The notes beneath the pieces were generated by a model, which was not told where the DNA came from, ran no database searches, and saw only the letters and a list, made by a program, of their open reading frames with translations. A DNA stretch of 64,000 bases, taken from NCBI GenBank assembly GCA_030737875.1, contig CM060915.1, positions 631,472,786-631,536,785 on the forward strand, written 5' to 3'. This DNA comes from Allium sativum (lineage: Eukaryota; Streptophyta; Magnoliopsida; Asparagales; Amaryllidaceae). Both the position numbers and the translations under genes were made by a program. Positions 21,533-31,791 of this stretch are shown piece after piece (positions within the stretch are counted from its first letter, which is position 1; every line of letters begins with the position of its first letter).

Positions 21533-22630
21533 TGTTGAAACACCCCACCTCCGTTAAGGTCACTCACAAAGGGAATGCCTTAACTTTGGTGGAGGGCTAT
21601 AGGTACAAGACACAGAAAAATTTACAAGACAGATAAATTTAAGCAGCAGAATTCAAATATTTATTGCATACGTAGTTCAATACAAAAGCATTACATCAAA
21701 TTGTCTCAAAATAACTTTCCAAAACATTACACCATAATTTCTGTCTTGATTATTTAATAAAGAAGCATAAACCATAAATAAAACTGCATAAATCCCCAAA
21801 TGTAGTATCAAAAAGCCATAGCCAAGGTATGAGAGTCCCAATCATACATCTACTTTCTTGAAGCTTGCGAAGAGTCTGACTAAGATGTAGTATTCCCTCC
21901 CTGTGGACCTGGGGGGGACCGGAAGAAAAGAGGACGAAAGAAAACGGGTCAGACAATATGTCTGGTAAGTTCGGTGATTACTAGTATTTAAACAAGGAAA
22001 GAATCATGACAGTAATAACAGAACATAGGACAATACCCTAATATAAGATAAGAGGAACATGTGATTGCACCCATTATTATAGTCTCTGCACCTACTTAAC
22101 CATTGCTTCAACCAGCCCCATGTGTTCATAACAAACGATCCCCTTAATGATCGGCTCCTACTCGCATGCATTCATGTCCTGTGTCATTCGGCCCCGCTTG
22201 ACTGTAGATACCTGTGCTGGTCCCACCATGGGGTGTATCAGTCCCACTGGTGGCAACCCGACACGATTCAAGATGCACAGTGTATACTACTGATGCCCAG
22301 TGCCTGATTTTTCCACTCTGGAGTACGTGCACGCCCATACTCCGTCGGAACCTACACTGGCCCACCAACCGCCGACGTTTTGACCGCTTATAATTCAGCC
22401 TAGTAATCGTGCCCCACCCTGCCTAGTTTCAGGGCACCATGATACATCTATGTGGGTTACTGTTGAAATGGGTCCCCATTACTAGGGTTTTCTAATCAAC
22501 ATGTTCATTTTGGTTAAGTGTCCAAGTTTACCTAACCCGACCCATTCGTTTAGTTAACATGTTGAATCGGTTAAGCGTTTTCCTAATTGACTTAACCCTA
22601 CCAATCCTGACTTAGCTTTAATTTATTAAA

Positions 22631-22847
22631 GCACCAACCACTCACATTAGACAGGTCTTGTTGTGGTCACCGGATATGCCGGTCGGTTCCGGGCAGATTT
22701 ACACCACGACTCAGTCTAATCTCGGGTTCTTTTTGGGCTTGATGCACTAACCACCCACATTAGACAGTTCTTATTGTGGTCACTGGATATGCCGGTCGGT
22801 TTCGGGCAGATTTACACCACAACTCAGTCTAACCTCGGGTTAGGCAT
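22631..22847. repeat. 113-bp tandem duplication in chromovirus LTR
   Basis: Two units starting GCACCAACCACTCACATTAGA (22631) and GCACTAACCACCCACATTAGA (22744), each containing GGATATGCCGGTCGGTT and CGGGCAGATTTACACCAC. LTR 42417-45478 has the same pair at 43515 and 43628, so the duplication predates the array. Confidence 0.9.
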
Positions 22848-23659
22848 ATTCGTATTTTTCTAAATTCACATTTTTATATATATGTTTAATTTCTTTATGT
22901 AGATTAAATTTAATTTAATCATGCCATAATTATCCTTTGATTATGCTCACCATAAATGGTATATCAAATATACCATTTAACGAACAAATCTATACCATGA
23001 ATTTTCATATTTTCCCATCGCTACCCCCGTGGAACGTACGCATGAATCACATCAAATGTTGGGCTAGTAAATTAGCCCAAACCCATAAACAAAAAGGGTA
23101 ATAAACAAGGGACATGAAATAAACATAAAATAGCATACATTTCAACTTGTCATGTGTAACTTGGAATAGAGGTATCATTAACTTTAAATAAAATGGGTAA
23201 AGGTGAACTTGTGACTAAGTTGGGTCTAATTGTCATGTAAACTTGACAAAGGTCTAGCATGGAGGCTTAACATATAATCACAGTTTCAAACCACAACTTA
23301 GCATATTAACTTATGTATGTCAAAACATAAGAAAGCTACTATAATCATTTTTAAATTGCAACTTAGCATGATAACTTATGTGTGTTAAACATAAGAGGGC
23401 TGTCATAAACTTATTCGAATCACAATTTAGCATGATACTTATATGTTAAAACATAAGAGGACTACAATTCCAAATTTTACAACATAAATAGATTCAACCT
23501 AACATGAATATACATAAGTGTTGATCTAACATATAAGCATGTGTTTTAGATCATAAACTTGCAAATAACCACCAATTTAGAACATGACATGTTTTACCAT
23601 TTAATTGGCAAAATAAATCCATTACCCAATCATAATAGATTCCAATAACATAAAATATT

Positions 23660-23785
23660 TTCATCACCACAAGCATATAGACATGATTAATATACAATAT
23701 GTTCATCACCACAAGCATGTAGACATGATTAATATACAACATGTTCATCGCCACAAACATATAGACATGATTAATTACAACGATG
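23660..23785. repeat. 42-bp triplicate in chromovirus LTR
   Basis: Three tandem units with TTCATCACCACAAGCATATA and GACATGATTAATATACAA. The other LTR has the same at about 44544-44669. Confidence 0.85.
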
Positions 23786-24116
23786 CTTTAAGATAAACGA
23801 GAATCAATTCTTACACATAAGCATCATTCTATATCCAAATTACAACATGTCATGATTCAATTGAATGAATGTTTAAATCTGCGTAATAACCAACTTACAA
23901 ACTAAAAAGGAATTCTTGCGTTCTGAATTCTGAATTCTGAAATTGGTAAGCTCGCCGTTGATGTAGATCATTGAATTTGATAACCTTTTAATTTGATTTT
24001 TGATTCAAGTTCTTATCTTGTCCTTGAATTGGTGACGGCTACTCCAAGTTCTCAACTTACAGCATGATAGTTCTCGGATTATTTTTGTGTGATTTTTAGG
24101 TTTGGGTATTGGGTTG

Positions 24117-24124
24117 TTTATATA
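24117..24124 (-). promoter_or_regulatory. TATA box of shared chromovirus LTR
   Basis: Minus-strand TATATAAA about 85 bp downstream of the dyad 24209-24228, matching 3028-3035 and 44994-45001. Confidence 0.55.
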
Positions 24125-24208
24125 GAATTTCAATTCAATTTGAGTCGTCAGATGATCCTAGGGTTAACCACAGCAATCCAGTGAAGATAGTGTGACACCT
24201 CAGCCCTA

Positions 24209-24228
24209 GTGACTCAGCACTGAGTCAC
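24209..24228. promoter_or_regulatory. Dyad with TGACTCA core in chromovirus U3
   Basis: TGACTCAG and CTGAGTCA arms around two central bases. The same dyad is at 45086-45105, and a co-varied form lies at 2924-2943. Confidence 0.4.
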
Positions 24229-24600
24229 AAAATTGTCACCATTCAGATCTGCCCGGGGGGGGGGGGGCAGGTCGACCTATAGGGGGAGGTCGACACTAGG
24301 ATCGACCCCCTGGTCGACCTGGGTCCTTGGCGGGAATTTTCCTGCCAGCCCGCTTCTGACTTCTGAATTTGAATTTGAATTTGTTTTCGAGCTGTTTGAA
24401 TTTATTTGAATTTTCTAGAAACTTCCGACAGCCATAACTTCTTCATACAAAGTCCAATTTACGCAAACTCGGACTCTATCTCAACCAGAATTCCGAGACG
24501 AACACAATGACGTAACCTGTTTCCCTTAATTCTCGCATTTTAAATTAAGTATTGTTTAATTTGTTACTATACTGTTAACAGAAAATATGGGGTGTTGCAT

Positions 24601-24614
24601 TCTCTCCTCCTTTT
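24601..24614 (-). other. Polypurine tract of chromovirus copy 1
   Basis: Minus-strand aaaaggaggagaga ending one base before the LTR start at 24599. It is preceded by ATTTCGGGGACGAAAT, which also precedes the tract of the left-edge copy (2526-2541). Confidence 0.7.
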
Positions 24615-25109
24615 AGGATTTCGTCCCCGAAATCTTCAAGTTGAGAAGAACTTATATCCTACCATCCAATCACCCATCTACTCAACCATCAAACACCGGT
24701 GTCCATTGTCCTTAAAAAATTTCTAATGCTTCATGATCATATGCATTGTGTGTGTACATGTCCTTATCTAATGCAAAATCAGGCGGTCTACTGATTCAAT
24801 TGACCTCCTTAATGCAAATTATGTCAGTGCCATGAGTCCATTATGAATGCAATTTTTCCTACTCAAAATTTCTTACATGAGTGCACAATCATTCATACAA
24901 ATGCAACGTCCATATGATAACATCAAGTTTTAATACATATACCAATACATATATGCATATGCAATATGGAAGTGACTGAGCCGATCTAATACCTAATGTG
25001 TGTGTATATGCATCCACTTGCAACCATCAATCATAACATGTTTCAATTACATGTTTACATCCAAATGGGTTCCTACCTAAGGATAAAGGATAGGATCGAG
25101 GAGATATAA

Positions 25110-25578
25110 CTAAAAAGATAGATACGAGCATAAACTTGAGGAAAAAGATATTAAAGACGTACCCTCAAAAAGAAAAGGGTAGGTTGCGCGTATTCTGTCC
25201 TCAGTTTCCCAAGTCGCGTCTTCCTCGGTGTCGCTCCATTGAACTTTGACGAGCTTAACTTCACGGTTGCGTAGCTTTTTGACTTCTGTTCCCAAGATAC
25301 GGGTTAGAACTCTCCTCACAGTTGCTTCTCATTCAACTTCAACTTCCTCTAGCATACTTGGTTCTACCACTTCCGCAGACTCGTGTAGGCACTTCCGCAG
25401 GTGAGAGAAATGAAAGACATTATGAATGCCGGCCAATCTTTTGGGCAGCTGTACCCTATAAGCCATCTTCCCAATCATCTCGATGATAGGGAACGGCCCT
25501 ACAAATCTTGGTGCTAACTTTCCTGCGGATCCAAAGCGAACGACGTTCCTCAAAGGAGATACTTTAAGGAACACCTTG
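25110..25578 (-). pseudogene. pol pseudogene, C-terminal end of copy 1 (integrase end and chromodomain-like tail)
   Basis: This is the downstream piece of the copy 1 pol that was split by the element at 25579-38326. Read on the minus strand it resumes with VFLKVSPLRNVVRFGS, then LAPRFVGPFP, MAYRVQLP, VFHFSHLRKC, and after a TGA replacing an arginine codon near 25330 it continues RILGTEVKKLRN, VKVQWSD, ATWETED, YPFLFEG. That tail is chromodomain-like and probably guides insertion to heterochromatin, as known for plant chromoviruses. The first residues of the open frame (25579-25604) come from the inserted LTR. The TSD copy CCTTG is at 25574-25578. The other piece is at 38332-41266. Confidence 0.9.
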
Positions 25579-25984
25579 TGTAATAACCCGGAAATGCGAG
25601 CCAATTTAAAAATTTTATTTTGGCAATTTTAATAAATTTTGAATATTTAAAATGAATTATTTTAAATAATAACGACGAAAAATTTATTTTGAATATAATT
25701 CGAACGTATATATTCATTTGAATCGACGATAGAATATATATATTTATTTATATTTATAAAAGGAATTGAAAATGGCGTGGTAGTTCGATAATTCGATTTC
25801 AAACTTCAATTGAATGTACCGGGTGCAGAATAAACCGGATTTTAGTGAAACCAAAAATAATAGGATCTATTTGGGAATATCTTTCCAACAAATCCGAAAA
25901 ATCAAGATTTCATAGCGGGGGTCAAAAGTTATGCCCAGTTGAAAATTCTGAATAGTCGCTATGGAATTCAGGCCCTTAAAAATG

Positions 25985-26220
25985 GCAATTTTGCAAACGA
26001 CCTCGGATTTCGACGAAACCACTTTTGTTGGATCCGCGATGTCAAATTATCGCTAGGTTCCAATTTTCATAATTGTTCGAATCAATATGTGAGCGTGGTA
26101 AAGGAAAACGCATTTGACCAGTTTCAGTTGATTTTAATCGACTGGAAAATAGCCATTTTTCAAACGGTCTCGGAATTCGACGAAACTAGTTTTGTTAGGA
26201 CCGTATCGTCAATACGAAGC
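25985..26220 (+). repeat. Diverged direct duplication in U3
   Basis: AAACGACCTCGGATTTCGACG at 25995 and AAACGGTCTCGGAATTCGACG at 26162 begin two related units about 167 bp apart. Both go on with GAAAC, TTTTGTT, GGA and GTCAA, and both lead to ATATGTGA or GTATGTGA. The same pair is present in every giant LTR that includes U3. Confidence 0.6.
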
Positions 26221-26474
26221 TAGAAAATATTTTTTTGAATTTTTTCGAGTTAGTATGTGACCCCAGTAAAGTGAAATGCGCGTTCAAATTCAATATATAG
26301 AGATATATTTTGATTTTGATGAAAACTGATCGAAACGATCGAATCAACTTACGATACATATTCCATTGTGTTCGGAATAGGGGTAATTAGCTATGGACGA
26401 CAGTCGGTGGGTTCAATTTTGAGGTCGAAATAAAAAGTCAACAATTGGAGAATTAAATATAATATTAATTAAAT

Positions 26475-26481
26475 TATAAAA
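26475..26481 (+). promoter_or_regulatory. TATA box of 5' giant LTR
   Basis: TATAAAA followed by a CT-rich initiator-like stretch (TTCATATTCTCTCTCTCCC) and GGAACCCTAATCG. In the 3' LTR the box reads AATAAAA (T to A), so promoters of the two LTRs may differ. Confidence 0.45.
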
Positions 26482-26529
26482 CACTTAACCTCCCCCTCTT
26501 ACCTTCATATTCTCTCTCTCCCTCCCTCA

Positions 26530-26825
26530 TTTGTTCATTTCGAACGAAAAAAAGGAACCCTAATCGACGCGCTACCCCCCCCCCCCCCCACGTCAGAGCC
26601 GCCACCGCGCTACCCCCCCCCCCCCCTTCCGCGTGCACGACACGCTACCCCCCCCCCATTCCGCCTGCGCGCGACGCGCTAACCCCCCTCTCTTCCGCCT
26701 GCGCGACCCCCCTGCCTCCATATCCTCCCCCTTGGCCTTCCTCCCCTCCAATCCGCCCTGCCGGGACCCCCCCCCCACCCCAGCCTCCTCAGCTCCGCCT
26801 TAGTCTAGCCATCCCCTCCCCCTTC
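26530..26825 (+). other. GC-rich leader cassette with C-run repeats
   Basis: It begins just after the CCCTAA box and ends at CTTCGCTGTAAGT, a good 5' splice-site match. Inside, units starting CGCGCTACCCCC and ending in TTCCGC and TGCGC repeat about four times with C runs of 6 to 16. The 3' LTR (33480-33725) has the same cassette with shorter runs. No protein domain is seen in any frame. Confidence 0.55.
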
Positions 26826-26984
26826 GCTGTAAGTAAAAAAAGGTGAGTCTTTTATTTAATTTTATTTATTTATTTAGTTTAAATACATTTTAGGGATTAA
26901 GAAAAATCAGTTTTGTTTTAGAGTAAACGATAGCGTTGTTTTTAAATTTCAATATAAAAAAATAGGATTTTTATATGCATAAGA

Positions 26985-27405
26985 TAATATTTTGTTAAGC
27001 ATGTAGAAGATTAAAAATATAATTTTATATTAGTAGAAGGATAAAAATATAATTTTTATATTATAGAAAAGTTAAAAATATAATTTTTATATTATAGAAG
27101 TATTAAAAATATAATATTTATATAATAGAGATAATAAAAATATGATTTTTACAATATACAGATAAAAAATTTGATCTTTATATATGTAGAGAAATAAAAA
27201 ACTGATTTTTATTATATATAATTTGAAATAAAAATGTGATTTTTATAGTGTCGAAATAAAAATTCGATCTCTATATTGAGTGGGAATATAAAAATATAAT
27301 TTTAATAGCAAGAAGCATTGTAAATATATACGAAAATGAAATAAAAATATGATTTTTATTTATTGAATGAAGCAATAAAAATATAATTTTTATTTGAACA
27401 GCGAG
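26985..27405 (+). repeat. First tandem-repeat zone (AAAAATAT/ATTTTTAT units)
   Basis: About ten irregular units of 30 to 45 bp with AAAAATATAATTTTTATA, each a small self-complementary word, separated by TAGAAG or GAAATA spacers. The 3' LTR has the same zone at 33860-34288 with indels. Confidence 0.75.
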
Positions 27406-27485
27406 AAAAAGACTGCAATGGGCATTTCAAACCGATCCAGACGATTCAGCAGTTCAACAACAAAGCACGGCAGAGTGGATCCCTC

Positions 27486-27502
27486 GGTGAGAACTTCTCA
27501 CC
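27486..27502. promoter_or_regulatory. Palindrome GGTGAGAACTTCTCACC
   Basis: A 17-bp palindrome, imperfect only at its centre, after CGGAGTGGAT-type sequence. It is kept at 34377-34393, 13493-13507, 48443-48457, 56640-56654, 61907-61921 and 6001-6015. GGTGAGA is also a good 5' splice site; either role is inference. Confidence 0.45.
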
Positions 27503-28064
27503 TTTAATTTTATTTTTCTAGTTATAAATATATACTAGGATGCAGACGGTGTTTAGTAGCACCCGACACCCATCGTCCACAGACCATGGACGGCTTGTAT
27601 GCTTGTTTGTTTGATTTTGATGTGTAGTTGATTGAGTGATGTGAAATGAAATAAAATATTTATATAGTTAAAAATATTTTATAGTTAAAAATAGAATTTT
27701 TAATGTGTATATTAAAGGAAATAAAAATAAACAAATCGGACGATTTGTTTATATACACACATTTGACTGATATTGATTGGAACGATAAATTTTACACATC
27801 GCCCGACTGCACAAATAAAATCTGTGTTTGATTGTTTGAAACCCCACACGGGAATTGGGATGATAATTGACGTACACTAATCCCAATAGTTAGTTGTATG
27901 TCGATCGATTGATTGACAGACTGTTATGAGCGTTAAATATTTATATTTGATGCTTATACAGTGTAGAATGCACTTTGGATGATGGTTGATTATTCATCGT
28001 TGTTATTGTATACATATGTTGTAGAAATCCATATAATTAACATTATATGGTAATATTGGGCCTC

Positions 28065-28440
28065 ATTCCATATTTGAAATAGAAATATTTGGAAAAGAAA
28101 TATTTGGAAAAGAAATATTTGAAAAAGAAATATTTGAAATAGAAATATTTGAAATAGAATATTTGAAAATAGAAATATATGAAGCCGTGTTAATTAGATT
28201 GACGCCATTTTGACGTGAACGAAATTTATATCGATTTTACTCATTTTATAATGAATATCGAAAGTGATTTCAAAATCTGATATTTTGAAAAGAATTGAAA
28301 TTCGAAAGAAATTGAATATAAATGAATTCGAATTGAAATTGAATTGAATTGAAAACGAACTGAAATTGAATTAGAAATCAATTTGAATTGAAATCAATTT
28401 GAAATGAATTTAAAACGAATTTATAAGGAAAAATTCAATT
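28065..28440 (+). repeat. Second tandem-repeat zone (GAAATATTTG and GAATTGAAATT units)
   Basis: First about seven units of 17 bp built on AGAAATATTTGAAA (28075-28165), then degenerate GAATTGAAATTGAATT words (28290-28440). The 3' LTR has the same at 34955-35060 and 35170-35330. Confidence 0.75.
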
Positions 28441-28589
28441 TTGATTTGAATTAGAAATAAAGTTGAAATCGTTTTGAAAACGAAATTAAAACGAATTATA
28501 AAAATACGTTTTTAAAAGGACATCGACGAAGTATATATTATATATATTATATAATGGCCTGAATAGAACGCGCCGCGGCAGTTCGCGAA

Positions 28590-28810
28590 TTTCGACCATT
28601 GACTTCGAATGGATATTGTGGGAGATCTGACGGTCGGATTCTCCTAAAACCGGAACTGTTGGGTTCGTATTGAAAAGAGCTTTCTAACGAATATTGGAAA
28701 TTAGAAATCTAACGGTTGGATTTGGAATTATGTCCAAATCAAATTTGGAAAAGGTCGGTGTAAGTGCAGTTCGATGGCCGTTGATGGAAATCGACTGTAC
28801 GGGCCTTGAT
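28590..28810 (+). other. Conserved hairpin block of giant LTR
   Basis: Four potential stems in 220 bp. CCATT (28596) pairs with AATGG (28608). TCTGAC pairs with GTCGGA (28626-28638). GATTTGGA (28719) pairs with TCCAAATC (28733) over a 6-nt loop. GTGCAGTTCGAT (28764) pairs with ATCGACTGTAC (28790). TCCAAAT can instead pair with ATTTGGA at 28743-28749, so the third stem has an alternative. The block is the best conserved part across all subfamilies. Confidence 0.55.
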
Positions 28811-31447
28811 AAAATTATTAAAAATAGTAATAATTTGTGTAAAGTCATAAGAAATGATTTGGGAAGAATTGGGATGAAAAAATCCATATTTGAAAGGATA
28901 AAAATAGATTTTTATCGAAATGAACTAGTTTTGAACTAGAATTATAATTCTATTTATTTTTTTAAAAAAATAAAGTGGATTTGAAATGGTTTTGAAAATA
29001 ACCAAAATTTCCAATAATTGAATTGGAATGGGTTTGAATCAAAATTGTCTTTGGAATATTTCGATATTGGATTTCGTGACGATACAGATATTGTTATGGA
29101 AATTTGAAAGATATATATATATCGTTATTTCCAATACGATATTCGTTGGTCGTAGAATTTGATATTGAATATAAGCTGATATATTTTCTATTCAGAGCCT
29201 CGTATTTAATATCAAATGTTAATTGGGTTTGTCGTGAACAGTGTTTTAAATAACACTTGTTCTTTAACCCGATAATTAATGAATCTGATTTTGGGTTTAT
29301 TGTGGACCGTGTTTTAAATGACATTGGTTCTTTAACCCAGTTAAAGACAGGATATTGATTTCTGTGAAGATTAAAACTAAGTGGAGTTTTAATGAATCTT
29401 TAATTAGATTGAAATGATCGAGAATGGAGTATCACCAGTTTTGCTTCAGGCGATAGTTAAATCTTTAATTAGATTTGAACGGGAAATGGTAATTGAATTT
29501 ACCGATAACACCGTGGTGTTAGATATGAACTATGACCAGTTTTACTTCATGGGATGAATAGGTTGGGATTGGGAAATAAAATAAATGATTACTTCGGTGT
29601 GGTTCGCTAATCCCGACTAGTTTGAATTGATATTCAAAGAAGATTAAATAATAAATTTAAAGAATTTATCTTTGATAAAATTAATGGGAACTTTTCCCAA
29701 AGTATAGGAATATTTGAATAAAAGAATATTCTGAATTGGAATGAGGCGTATGTTGTGTTTGTGTAACACTTATTTATTATATACGCGAGTTATTCAGAAA
29801 GACCGGGTTTATCCCATTTTGAATAACTAATTCGACGTGGTGTCGAAGATGAAGACGGTGGTTGAAGACCGGGGGTCTTCACATCGTTTGGATAATTATT
29901 AATGATCTTGATTGGGCCGTACACCCAAGAGGAGAGAATCAGTTGGTGATCGTCTAGACGTACTTGGAGATCGATGGATATGCGGGGTACTAGGTGCCTC
30001 CGGTTTCGTTCAGACCCAGAACGGACTTGTAAATGGACTGTGTGTCTGACATTGGATTTCAGTCTGTGTGGTTGATTTCTATTAAATATATATTTGTTTG
30101 GTGGTGGAGAATTTATTCTCTTGCTTAACGCCCTTCTCTGAGACGTACGAGCTCAGGGGTTATATACTGATGGATATCAAACGCATAGAGTGAATTGCCT
30201 GTGTGGCATGCCTAAGTGGCAAATGATCAAGGCTTCTGTTGAAAAGCAAAGTCTTGTGGTTGATGATCGAAGCACGGCCTTTGTGGCGTAGCTTTGTGTA
30301 ACGTTTACTTCGCGAGTTTCACATCCGTTGGTGAACCAAAAACGGGAGAGGACCTCAGGGAGGACATGTGTTTCTTTCTAGTTAGAAGTGGCGTCAGTGG
30401 TTTTACACGCCCTGACGAGTTTGACTTATGTGGTTGTTGCTGTTGCGAGGCGCCTCGGTTAGATCGGACGATCCGGGTCCGATGGAGTCATTCGTTGGCT
30501 CATTTACGCCCCATAGGGCGGGGAAACGTAGTGTTCAGGCATAATAATCCACATCAGTGGACCGGCCCTCTCGCTCCAAGGCTTGCCTGCGCGCTTGCCT
30601 GAGGCTCGAGCTAGAGAGTCTCGAATCGGTAGAGGACAATCCCTTGCCTCAGTTCACAGACGGAAATCCAATTTCCAAATACGTGACATTTGCGGTTTTA
30701 TTTGTAGAGCCTAGTATGGCGACATAGTGGGATGGGGCGCTTATGCCGTCTATGATTGATACTTATGATTGGAAGTTGTTTTATACACTATGCACTTATA
30801 GTAGTATCAAATGATTTGTTTTAAACGTATCAAGCATTCTTGGCTATTATAAGGTAAAAACCCTATCCCCCGGCTTGCGTTGCATTGTGTGATAGGACCT
30901 GGGTCTTATAATAGCTTCATTTTTCCTTATTTCGCATTGCGCTGTTGTTATATGCACTGGTATTCTTGGGAGGAAACCCGTTCCATGTTATACGGTGTGG
31001 TCCCTTGATTTACCTAACTTTAAAATAAAGATTAATAACTGTTTTAGTTCTCACACCAGACCCATGACTGACCTGGAGTTTATTGTTTTAACCTAAACTC
31101 TAGGTGCCCTTATTTTGACACGGGCAGCTAGTAGTTTTGGTTTTGCAGATTTATATTCATAGGATCCTGGTTTACAGGTGGAATGATACTCGGAAAGCTT
31201 TGTATCCGTGTATTACTTCTAGTTGTGTATTGTATTAATTTTCCGCTGCTATGAATTTAAATGTAATTTAAATCTCTGATATTTCTGTGATATATTCATT
31301 TATACTCTGTATATTCCTGTATTCTGATGAATTGTTGAAATTAATAATGAAATGTTCTTCCGTCTGCGTTCTATTTTGTTGTGTTCTCAAAACAATTCGT
31401 TCTTTCTCTTCTCTTCGGAGACCGGGGAATTTCGGGTCGTTTCATCG

Positions 31448-31459
31448 TGGTATCAGAGC
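31448..31459 (+). other. Primer-binding site, initiator-Met tRNA
   Basis: TGGTATCAGAGC three bases after the LTR end at 31444, an exact match to the usual plant initiator-Met primer site. Confidence 0.9.
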
Positions 31460-31791
31460 TTTGGTTTACAAAGCTCAGAGAACAAGACACATTAGAACCA
31501 TACGAAAGGATTCATCAGAAATTGGATTAGTAATATCCAACGAGAATGAATCGTTAGAGATAGGATCAGTAGTTTCCTAGAACGAGTGTGAAGAGTAGTG
31601 TTTTTGATAAATAAAAGTGAAAACAATTTTTGTTTTGAAAATTTAAATCAATTATACGTATTTGAATATTTATTTGTATTGATTTGGACAGTCCAGTATA
31701 TATAGACTTTGTGTATACGTCTGATCCACGTGTATTTGAAGTTTTAATATACTGGATAGATATAGAATCACACTCTAGTCGCCTGGAGACG

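Larger units (their letters stand above)
19266..21535 (-). mobile_element. Chromovirus array, second internal region (truncated copy 2)
   Basis: Downstream (minus strand) of the shared LTR 21536-24599 the sequence starts a new element: primer site, gag, protease, reverse transcriptase. It matches copy 1 (42416-40130) closely in the same order but is cut in the middle of reverse transcriptase near 19266, where the truncated giant LTR 18181-19265 abuts. No RNase H, integrase or 3' LTR remains. Confidence 0.9.
21536..24599 (-). repeat. Shared LTR of the chromovirus tandem array
   Basis: A 3064-bp LTR on the minus strand, from TGCAACACCCC (24599) to GGGGTGTTTCA (21536). Upstream of it is a polypurine tract and the chromodomain end of copy 1; downstream is a primer site and gag of copy 2. 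It therefore serves as 3' LTR of one copy and 5' LTR of the next. It includes a G run (24255-24267) beside GGTCGACC motifs, the dyad at 24209-24228, a TATA box, a 113-bp tandem duplication and a 42-bp triplication, all shared with LTR 42417-45478. Confidence 0.93.
25579..31444 (+). repeat. Giant 5' LTR (5866 bp)
   Basis: It starts TGTAATAACCCGGAAATGCG and ends TTTCGGGTCGTTTCA. In order: diverged U3 duplication of about 167 bp (25985-26220), TATAAAA (26475-26481), GC-rich cassette (26530-26825) followed by GTAAGT, first repeat zone (26985-27405), palindrome (27486-27502), a second palindromic segment with CCATGGACGG (27565-27595), ATTGGGAT/ATCCCAAT (27855-27890), second repeat zone (28065-28440), hairpin block (28590-28810), two 46-nt hairpin motifs (29224-29344) and a tail conserved in all copies. 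A 102-codon open frame in the tail (30294-30602) is not kept in other subfamilies and is not called a gene. Confidence 0.93.

Noticed and set aside
22122..22368. Short overlapping frames in the chromovirus LTR (also 43007-43223).
   Set aside because: Both LTRs are copies; the frames are short, lack motifs and lie in the U5 part of the LTR.
30294..30602. A 102-codon open frame present in both LTRs of the complete element (30294-30602 and 37176-37484).
   Set aside because: The two LTRs are copies of each other, so agreement is expected. The homologous stretch in other LTRs (8780-8905, 17040-17300, 51900-52150) is interrupted or in other frames, and no domain is visible.
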